A stretch of DNA of 64,000 nucleotides from Corallococcus sicarius (GTDB lineage Bacteria; Myxococcota; Myxococcia; Myxococcales; Myxococcaceae): the NCBI RefSeq assembly GCF_003611735.1, contig NZ_RAWG01000003.1, forward strand, positions 20,958 to 84,957, in the 5' to 3' direction. Made by a program: the position numbers and the translations under genes. Shown piece by piece: positions 58,701-64,000 of this stretch (position 1 is the first letter of the stretch; each line of letters begins with the position of its first letter). The notes under the pieces are model-generated. The model searched no databases, had not been told where the DNA came from, and was given only the letters and a program-made list of their open reading frames with translations.

Positions 58701-60836
58701 GCGCTGACGCTCCCGCTCATCTCCGGGAAGCCCACTCAGGTCGAGCAGCGGAACACGCACCGGCGTCACCGGCAGGACGCGCTGCCACGGCCGACCGTCG
58801 ACCTCCTCGTAGGCCGTCCGCAGCAATTCGTGGCGCCGGGTGATCTCCGTGAGGGCGCGCTCAAGCACCGCCAGGTCCAGCCCGCCCAGCACGCGAAGCG
58901 TTGTCTGCGCCTGGTAGGAGATGCTGTCGGGCGACAGCTTCTGGAGGAACCAGACCTGCTCCTGCTGCACGGAGAGCGGCGCCCGTTCCAGTCCCGTGGC
59001 GCGGACCACGGGCGGCAGCACATCCTTCGCGGGGCTGGCCCGCCGTGACTCCAGCAGCTCCGCGAGCGAGTCGATGCGAGGGTGCGCGAACAGCTCCCGC
59101 AGCGACACGGGCAGGCGCAGCGCGTCCTCGATGCGCGCGGTGATCTGCGTGGCGAGCAGCGAGTGTCCCCCCAGCTCGAAGAAGTCGTCCTGGAGGCCGA
59201 CCTGCTCCAGGTGCAGCTCCTCCTGCCACACCCGCGCGAGCGTGCGCTCCAGCTCCGTGCGGGGCGCGACGTAGGCCCGGCTCCGGCTCGCATGGACGGC
59301 GGGAGCGGGGAGCGCGTGGGTGTCCACCTTGCCCGTGGGGCCCAGCGGCAGCGCGTCCATCACGACGAACGTCCGGGGCATCATGGTCTCGGGGAGCCAG
59401 GCCCGGAGGTGCTCGCGCAGCTGCTCCGTCCCGGGGACGGCGCGCGCGTCCCGGGGCGCGAAATACGCCACGAAGAAGACGTCCTCGGCAGCCTCCATGG
59501 CCCCGGTGCTCCGCGCCATGACGTGCGCGGCCCCCACGTGCGGATGCGTGAGCAGCGCGGCGGTGATCTCCGCGGGCTCGACGCGGATGCCCCGGACCTT
59601 CACCTGCGAGTCGATGCGGCCGAGGAACTCCAGCGAGCCCTCCGGCAAGGCGCGGCCGAGGTCCCCCGTGCGGTACAGTCGCTCACCGCCCGTGCGCGAG
59701 AAGGGGTGGGGAATGAAGCGCGAGGCGGTGAGGTCCGGCGCGCCCACGTACCCGCGAGCCAGGCCCGGGCCTCCGATGAACAGCTCCCCGGTCTCTCCAG
59801 CGCCCACGGGCCGCAGGTCCGCGTCGAGCAGGTGGATCTCCGCGCCATCGATGGGATGACCGATGGAGGGCAGGCGCTCCTCGCGCGACTCCCCAGCGGG
59901 AGGCACGACGTCGGACGTGCAGTAGATGGTGCACTCGGCGGGGCCATAGCCATTCACGAGCTGGAAGGGCAGCCCGGGCCGGGGGCGCAGGTGCAGCCGG
60001 TCTCCGCCGGTGAGCAGCAGTCGCAGGGCGCAGGACTCCGGCCACGCAAGCGGGAGCAGGCGCTCGGCGAGCGGGGTCGGAAGGAAGACGAAGGTGATGC
60101 CTCGGGCCAGCAGCCACTCCTGTGACTTCCGGGGAGACAGGCGGGTCTCCTCGTCCACCGGCAGCTCCAGCCGCGCGCCCGAGGCCAACGAAGGCAGGAG
60201 GGACATGACCAGGGCATCGAAGCCCAGCGAGGCCATCACCCCCACACGGTCCGCTGGCGACAGCGCGAACGTGCCGCAGTGGTACGCCGTGAAGGCGGAC
60301 AGGGCGCGGTGGCTGATCATCACGCCCTTGGGCAGCCCCGTGGAGCCCGAGGTGTGGATGACATACGCGAGGTGATCCGGCAGGACGTCGATGTCCGGAT
60401 TCACGGCCGGAAACGACGTGAACTCCCGAGCCGAAGCCGAAAGGACCGGGATGCCGTCCAACGCGAGCCGCTCCACGGCCGGCCCCGAGCCAATGGCAGC
60501 CATCACCCCCGCGGACGCCGCCATGTATCGCAGGCGCTCGGGTGGGGAGGCGGGATCCAGCGGGACCCAGGCCGCGCCCGCCTTGAGCACGCCCAGGACG
60601 GCCACCACCAGCTCCACGCTTCGCGGGAGGCAGATGGCGATGAGGGAGTCCGGCCCCGCACCCCGCGCGCGCAGCGCGTGCGCGAGCTGGTTCGCCTGCG
60701 CGTTCAGCTCCGCCTGGGTGAGGGACTCGTCCCCGTGTTTCACCGCGACATGGGAGGGAAGCTCGGTCGCGCGTCGCTCGACGAGCTGGTGGACGAGGGG
60801 GAGCAGCAAGGGGCCTCCGACCGGCGCTGTAGACAC
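55722..60836 (-). CDS. Nonribosomal peptide synthetase, A-T-C-A-T
   Basis: About 1704 aa from the GTG at 60836; a TTG at 60914 would add 26 residues of poor character. Order: A1 10-495 (VIHTSGSTGLPKGVMISH), T1 Ser about 559 (FFELGGHSLLATQ), C 610-1035 with intact HHVVHDG (about 751), A2 1070-1565 (VMYTSGSTGRPKGVMVEH), T2 Ser about 1624 (FFDLGGHSLMLAQ), charged tail. By-eye codes: A1 DAMFLGGIYK, A2 DPADLGQVTK; neither matches a code I can name, so both substrates are open, A1 hydrophobic at best. Starting with A means the line begins with an amino acid. The stop overlaps the PKS start (ATGA). Histidine-kinase relic upstream. Confidence 0.94.
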   Translation of the reverse strand: MSTAPVGGPLLLPLVHQLVERRATELPSHVAVKHGDESLTQAELNAQANQLAHALRARGAGPDSLIAICLPRSVELVVAVLGVLKAGAAWVPLDPASPPERLRYMAASAGVMAAIGSGPAVERLALDGIPVLSASAREFTSFPAVNPDIDVLPDHLAYVIHTSGSTGLPKGVMISHRALSAFTAYHCGTFALSPADRVGVMASLGFDALVMSLLPSLASGARLELPVDEETRLSPRKSQEWLLARGITFVFLPTPLAERLLPLAWPESCALRLLLTGGDRLHLRPRPGLPFQLVNGYGPAECTIYCTSDVVPPAGESREERLPSIGHPIDGAEIHLLDADLRPVGAGETGELFIGGPGLARGYVGAPDLTASRFIPHPFSRTGGERLYRTGDLGRALPEGSLEFLGRIDSQVKVRGIRVEPAEITAALLTHPHVGAAHVMARSTGAMEAAEDVFFVAYFAPRDARAVPGTEQLREHLRAWLPETMMPRTFVVMDALPLGPTGKVDTHALPAPAVHASRSRAYVAPRTELERTLARVWQEELHLEQVGLQDDFFELGGHSLLATQITARIEDALRLPVSLRELFAHPRIDSLAELLESRRASPAKDVLPPVVRATGLERAPLSVQQEQVWFLQKLSPDSISYQAQTTLRVLGGLDLAVLERALTEITRRHELLRTAYEEVDGRPWQRVLPVTPVRVPLLDLSGLPGDERERQREEAIREELRRPLSLFAPPLVRWSALRLAPDEHELILVEHHVVHDGVSFSVLMRELDALYNAYLRGEPSPLPEPGVQYRDFAVWQRAALDAPAMKAQLAFWRERLAGAPEVLPLSTDRPRPRVQGSNGDLLRLELPPALPGALRAFCQREGVTLFNTLFAAFATLLHRYTGEQDLCIGSAFASRAGIRNIENVIGMFVNAVVLRCDVSGAPSFRELVRQVRDVTAAAAEHQTYPFLKLVEALGVKRDPSRNPLVQAMFSFHDSAVISPRLGGAACTVFERGNGSSKVDLDVVAIPHAGRHLGDKARGDARISLIWEYNRDLFDRSTMERMSTHFLRLLEAAVASPDAPVSRLPMLSDAERQALLVGRNPSAVSGFEPPVHQQVLEQAARTPDAVAVRDESGPLTYAELIRRATLLAEHLFQQGAGEETVVGVCAPRGADLATAELGVMLAGAAFLPLDPEHPAERLALLLADGGVRQVVTTGALRERLPATLERVCVEDFRGPGTPRGGLPPGTQPGSLVYVMYTSGSTGRPKGVMVEHGSLSNLVAWHRRAFGLDASSRTTLLYSPAFDPSAAELWPALTVGATLHVPGQDVRLSPERLQAWLLSEHITFTDLPTALAERLLALPWPAASALRTVLAGGDRLLARPVPGLPWRLFNQYGPTETTVTATSGEVLPAGTDAALPAIGQPIDGATAYVLDAELQPVPLGVPGALYVGGAGVARGYLNRPDLTAASFLPDPFSSRPGARLYRTGDRVRFRRDGMLEFLGRMDAQIKLRGFRVEPAEVSAVLRTCPGLAEAYVRPWSAPDGEPRLVGYLVPRSGQAMPSPARLREHLSRELPAYMIPSTYVELAALPLTHGGKVDERALPEPPAVTSAPQAPLANELERQVAGLWCETLRLERVGAEDNFFDLGGHSLMLAQVQHLLKGRLGHDVPMVKLFEFPTVRTLAGHLQGRDDGGQAAAAQEQRQEQRQSGRARLLGRRGRLASDSDPEDAE

Positions 60837-60938
60837 GCCGGGTGCGGGGGGCCCGCACAGGCGGGTTGGCGCTGTCAGTCCGGAGGCTTTACCAGCAGCC
60901 GGCAGGAAGCCCAAGCCCCCGGCCCCCGCGGGGAGGTC

Positions 60939-61208
60939 TCAGCTGCGCAAGCGCGAGAACTCGGAGAAGGTCGAGAACAGCTCCGGCGCCGCCGCGTTCG
61001 AGGCCAGGTTCTCCACGATGCGGCGCAGCCCGGTGGGGTCCGCCACCAGGTTGAGCACGCCTTCGGCCTTCAACACGAAGCGATCCGTGAACACCGCGGA
61101 GAGCTCCTCCAGCGCCTGGAGGGTGATGGCGTGGAGGTCGCATTCACTCACGTTCAGCGACACGCGCTTGCCGGCCTTGATCTGGCTTGCGTCCAGCCTG
61201 GGGGCCAA
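60939..61208 (-). pseudogene. Relic of a sensor histidine kinase
   Basis: The translated piece (LDASQIKAGKRVSLNVSECD, ALEELSAVFTDRFVLKAEG, LRRIVENLASNAA) aligns with the dimerisation/ATPase junction of the kinase at 30757-32502 (LDASRLREGRALTVELSHFD, EELATVHGDRFLVHSDG, LRRVLENLAVNAV). After NLASNAA the resemblance ends; there is no ATP lid or G-box, and no PAS or phospho-acceptor His upstream. About 70 of an expected 500 or more residues remain. This relic fills most of the 443-bp gap between the NRPS start (60836) and the divergent metalloprotease (61280). Confidence 0.75.
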
Positions 61209-61279
61209 CCCCTTGGAGAAGGAAAAACATTGTCAGGTCACTGTGTGAGGCATTCAACGGAAGGGTGTTACGAGGGCGA

Positions 61280-63175
61280 ATGACAAGAAGATTCCTGATG
61301 GCTGTCGTGACGATGGGGAGCGCGCTGTTGACAGGGTGTGATGGCGTGGTGGAGCCGCGGCTCGAACGCGACCCCGCTCCAGGGGGCAGCGCGTCCGTCG
61401 CCTCCACCCACCAGGCGCTCCTCTCTCCGGAGCTCGAGGCGTCACTCGCGTGCGTGCAGGGGTATGCCGAAGCGGGCACCTGCGATTGGGCGCATTGGAG
61501 CGAGCTGTGGGAGACGTGCGAGACCTACGAACACCCGGAGCTCGAAGATGGGCTCTTCATCGCTGAGGTGCAGGCGGGACGCTGCACGTCCGCCAACTGG
61601 ACCTCGCTGCGCGAGCAACTCGTCGCGCCGCGCCCGCCGAGCGTCCGGGTGCGCGTCAATTGTCTTGCGGACTCCCAGGTGCTGCAGGAGGCCACGCTGG
61701 ATGGCTGCTACGCCGTCACCGGCGCGCAGGCCTCCTATTTCGACGTGCCGATGGGCACGACCGTGACGCTCCATGCGGGCGTGGACTGCACCGGCGACTC
61801 CACCGACATCGACTCCGACACGAACCTCTGCGACACGTCGTTCGCGAGCGGCGCGAGCGCGAACGACAAGGTGCGCTCATTCCGGATCCAGTCCTCCGCG
61901 CGGAGGGCGGTGCCGTACCGCTATGACTGCGCCGACAACGAGCCGACCTGCGTCAAGAACTTCAACGGCAGGCTGAACCAGGTCAACAAGACGCACACGG
62001 TCAAGGTCATCCGGGTCGTCATGGACGGTCGCGTCACGCCGTCGCTGAGCGAAATCCGGGGCAACATCCGCGAGATGTATGACTTCTTCGACGGGGCGTC
62101 GCACCATCAGGTGGGGATGCGTTTCTATCCGGATCAGACCGTGAATGTGCCGACGACCCGGGACTGCGGGAAGGCGAAGAGCCAGGCCCTCAAGAAGAGC
62201 AGCTCGAACGCGCAACTGAACGTGCTCATGATGCCCCTGGGCTTGTGTGAGGAATCGCACGGTGGGGGGCGCCGCATCACCCTCGCGAGCCGCCTGCAGC
62301 GAGACTATGCCCACGAGACCGGGCACTCCCTGGGCCTTGGGCACGGCAACAAGGTCGACGCCAATGGCGTCTTTGACAGCAGCGGTGACCCGAGCACCTA
62401 CATGGGCACGCTGCCGTCGGAGAGCTACAACCTCCCGCAGCTCCACTGGCTGGGGTGGACGCGGAAGCATGACCTCATCAAGATCAACGCGGCGATTGAA
62501 GACGGGGGCTCCACCGACCTCACGCTCCGACCGGTGAACCGCAATGTCGACATCGGCAGCAGCGTGGCGCTGGGCGCCGTCTATGAAAGATCCGACCTCG
62601 GGAGGCGGCTGTTCGTCGCCATGCCGAAGTCACGCACCACGGACGTGAACCAGATCGACGGCGGCGAGGTGTTCGTCTACCGCGCGGGCATGTGCGTGGG
62701 CTGCACGGGCATCTCGATGGGCTCGACGGTGGCTGCGCGGATCCCCGTCAAGCCGCAACAGGCGTCCGAGCCGGTCAAGGGCTTCATCGCGGACGACCTC
62801 TACCTCAAGCAGGTGGGCGTCGAGAGTCAACCGGTGACGGAGAACGGGATCACCGTGGAGGTCTTCACCTCCGTCACGTTGCGCATCAAGCGGTCGGTCC
62901 CGAAGGTGCTCTCGCCGGCCCACGGCTCGATGACGAGCAACAGCCTGCCGACCTACAGCGGGAGGACGGAGCCCGGCCTCACCATCAAGGTCCTGGTGGA
63001 TGACGTCCGGGTGGGCATCATCACGGCCACCGACGAGGGCACCTGGAGCTTCACCCAGCCCACCGCGCTGGCGCCGGGGCTTCACACGGTGAGCGCCAAG
63101 GCGGAGGATTCAGCGGGCCACGTCAGCCCGCCCTCCGAACCCCACACCTTCACCGTGGACACGACGGGGAACTGA
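61280..63175 (+). CDS. Zinc metalloprotease lipoprotein (HExxHxxGxxH)
   Basis: 631 aa. ATG at 61280 with GAGG five bases upstream; MTRRFLMAVVTMGSALLTGC gives a lipoprotein signal with Cys at 20. A beta/gamma-crystallin-like domain follows at about 140-225 (VRVNCLADSQVLQEATLDGC, SYFDVPMGTTVTLHAG). The protease domain contains the zinc site HETGHSLGLGHGN near 350 and a Met turn in STYMGT, placing it among metzincins. The C-terminal 90 residues are an Ig-like bacterial domain (SPAHGSMTSNSLPTYSGRTE, SFTQPTALAPGLHTVSAKA). Cell-surface proteolysis is the expected role, consistent with a predatory lifestyle. A strong hairpin follows 20 bp after the stop. Confidence 0.9.
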   Translation: MTRRFLMAVVTMGSALLTGCDGVVEPRLERDPAPGGSASVASTHQALLSPELEASLACVQGYAEAGTCDWAHWSELWETCETYEHPELEDGLFIAEVQAGRCTSANWTSLREQLVAPRPPSVRVRVNCLADSQVLQEATLDGCYAVTGAQASYFDVPMGTTVTLHAGVDCTGDSTDIDSDTNLCDTSFASGASANDKVRSFRIQSSARRAVPYRYDCADNEPTCVKNFNGRLNQVNKTHTVKVIRVVMDGRVTPSLSEIRGNIREMYDFFDGASHHQVGMRFYPDQTVNVPTTRDCGKAKSQALKKSSSNAQLNVLMMPLGLCEESHGGGRRITLASRLQRDYAHETGHSLGLGHGNKVDANGVFDSSGDPSTYMGTLPSESYNLPQLHWLGWTRKHDLIKINAAIEDGGSTDLTLRPVNRNVDIGSSVALGAVYERSDLGRRLFVAMPKSRTTDVNQIDGGEVFVYRAGMCVGCTGISMGSTVAARIPVKPQQASEPVKGFIADDLYLKQVGVESQPVTENGITVEVFTSVTLRIKRSVPKVLSPAHGSMTSNSLPTYSGRTEPGLTIKVLVDDVRVGIITATDEGTWSFTQPTALAPGLHTVSAKAEDSAGHVSPPSEPHTFTVDTTGN

Positions 63176-63194
63176 GCTTCCACGGCGCGCCCCA

Positions 63195-63226
63195 GGTCCA
63201 TCGCGAGCGACAGGCCGCGATGGACC
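63195..63226. terminator. Perfect 11-bp hairpin after the metalloprotease gene
   Basis: GGTCCATCGCG (63195-63205) and CGCGATGGACC (63216-63226) pair without mismatch around a 10-base loop, 20 bp downstream of the metalloprotease stop and 59 bp before tetR. No T-run. It could also be an operator because of its symmetry. Confidence 0.6.
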
Positions 63227-63260
63227 GTGTGAGGTCCCTGAAGGGGGAGTTGCGGAAAAA

Positions 63261-63278
63261 GCACGACCGTTCTATGAA
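63261..63278. promoter_or_regulatory. TetR operator candidate 1 (upstream of tetR)
   Basis: GCACGACCGTTCTATGAA, starting 24 bases before the tetR ATG, matches the site at 63934-63952 except for one substitution and one missing base. Placement just before the start is right for autorepression. Confidence 0.6.
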
Positions 63279-63284
63279 TGGGTC

Positions 63285-63884
63285 ATGCGCAAGGGCGAGC
63301 TCACCCATCAGGCCATCCTGGAGACCGCGGTGCGGCTCGCCAGCCGGGTGGGGCTGCAGGGGCTGAGCATTGGAGGGCTGGCGGAGGAGCTGGGCCTCTC
63401 CAAGAGCGGCCTGTTCGCGCACTTCAAGTCCAAGACGGAGCTCCAGGTGCAGGTGCTGGAGGCGGCCACCGCCCTCTTCACCGAGCGCGTCGTCCGCCCG
63501 GCGCTGGGCAGGCCCCGGGGCGAGCCCCGCGTGCAGGCGCTCTTCGACGGCTGGCTGACGTGGGACCGCGACAAGATCCTCGAGGGCGGCTGCATCTTCG
63601 TGGCGGCGGCGGCGGAGCTGGACGACGCGCCCGGGCCCGCGCGCGACACGCTGGTGCAGAGCCAGCGGGACTGGTTGGACTGCCTGGCCCAGGCCGCGCG
63701 CATCGCGGTGGTGGAGGGCCACTTCCGCAAGGCGCTGGACGTGGAGCAGTTCGCGCATGATCAGTACGCGGTGATGTTGGGCTTCCACCACGCGAAGCGG
63801 CTGATGCGGGACCCCCAGGCGGAGGCGCGAGCCCGCCGGGCCTTCGACGCGCTCGTCACCGCCGCGCGCACCCCTACTTCCTGA
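63285..63884 (+). CDS. TetR-family transcriptional regulator
   Basis: 199 aa. N-terminal helix-turn-helix: AILETAVRLASRVGLQGLSI and LAEELGLSKSGLFAHFKSK, the TetR signature. The C-terminal ligand domain (GCIFVAAAAELDDAPGPARD, DQYAVMLGFHHAKRLM) is of the type TetR_C_16-like, often next to alpha/beta hydrolase or fatty-acid genes. It presumably represses its own gene and the gene starting at 63921, because the same palindromic word occurs before both. ATG at 63285; weak Shine-Dalgarno. Confidence 0.92.
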   Translation: MRKGELTHQAILETAVRLASRVGLQGLSIGGLAEELGLSKSGLFAHFKSKTELQVQVLEAATALFTERVVRPALGRPRGEPRVQALFDGWLTWDRDKILEGGCIFVAAAAELDDAPGPARDTLVQSQRDWLDCLAQAARIAVVEGHFRKALDVEQFAHDQYAVMLGFHHAKRLMRDPQAEARARRAFDALVTAARTPTS

Positions 63885-63920
63885 CCTTTCATTGCAGTGT
63901 CCTTCGAGGAGGACCTCGTC

Positions 63921-64000
63921 ATGGCGGAAAATAGCACGAACGTTCGTATGAAGATGGCGCTGTGGGGCGTGCAGGCGGCGGGGCGGAGCCTGGGGGCGGT
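63921..64000 (+). CDS. Start of a gene cut by the right edge
   Basis: ATG at 63921 has GAGGAGG with an eight-base spacer. Only 26 codons are visible (MAENSTNVRMKMALWGVQA and onwards). That is too short to assign a family; in this genomic position next to a TetR gene an alpha/beta hydrolase is common, but this is a guess. 36 bp separate it from tetR, so a shared transcript is possible. A second in-frame ATG lies at 63948, just after the operator-like palindrome. Confidence 0.7.
   Translation, partial: MAENSTNVRMKMALWGVQAAGRSLGA
63934..63952. promoter_or_regulatory. TetR operator candidate 2 (inside 5' coding start)
   Basis: GCACGAACGTTCGTATGAA contains a perfect 12-bp palindrome ACGAACGTTCGT (63936-63947). 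It matches the word in front of tetR. It overlaps codons 5-11 of the edge gene if the ATG at 63921 is used. Confidence 0.65.

Overview
The window reads as a piece of a high-GC myxobacterial chromosome, most likely Myxococcaceae (Corallococcus/Myxococcus type). The reasons are the strong GC bias at third codon positions, a member of the Myxococcus-type DUF2381 paralogous family, many secreted Asp/Ala/Gly-rich lipoproteins, DUF4082/FN3/beta-helix surface proteins, a TPR-CHAT protein and large NRPS genes. The genus is inferred by eye, not from a search. I saw no rRNA, tRNA, CRISPR array, insertion sequence or phage gene.

Layout. 1-16.7 kb is mixed housekeeping and accessory genes: a TPR-CHAT protein cut by the left edge, a four-helix membrane protein, a flavin monooxygenase, small orphan proteins, an LVIVD lipoprotein, a divergent argO/argP pair, a divergent AraC/SDR pair, thioredoxin, a LysR regulator, a lipoprotein made of about 12 cystine-knot-like modules, a bestrophin, a DUF2381/lipoprotein pair and an EF-G-binding (FBP) protein. 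16.7-32.5 kb is a 4654-residue NRPS preceded by a PAS histidine kinase. 32.6-50.1 kb holds surface and secreted proteins (DUF4082, GH43, beta-helix), a DUF2071 operon, a quinone-oxidoreductase-like gene, a four-gene ECF sigma / anti-sigma / caspase / beta-helix operon, a BBE-type flavoenzyme and an amidohydrolase. 50.1-60.8 kb is a second, fully translationally coupled NRPS-PKS-thioesterase-acyl-CoA-dehydrogenase operon. 60.9-64 kb holds a histidine-kinase relic, a metalloprotease lipoprotein and a TetR gene with two matching operator sites, the second at the start of a gene cut by the right edge.

The two assembly lines dominate. The large NRPS has the order C-A-T-A-T-C-(A scar)-C-A-T-C-A-T-TE. 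A condensation domain is missing between T1 and A2, and an orphan condensation domain is followed by a short remnant of an adenylation domain, so the line has been rebuilt by domain deletion and duplication. By-eye specificity codes suggest Val-like (A2, A4) and Ala (A3). The second line, A-T-C-A-T / KS-AT-ACP, has no built-in release domain but is coupled to a type II thioesterase and to an acyl-CoA dehydrogenase homologue lacking the usual catalytic Glu.

The most system-like unit outside metabolism is the operon at 38.3-42.5 kb: ECF sigma factor, membrane anti-sigma factor, an exported caspase fused to what looks like an outer-membrane beta-barrel, and a beta-helix lipoprotein, all overlapping. 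The caspase gene carries three 57-bp tandem copies of its signal-peptide start in front of the authentic signal peptide.
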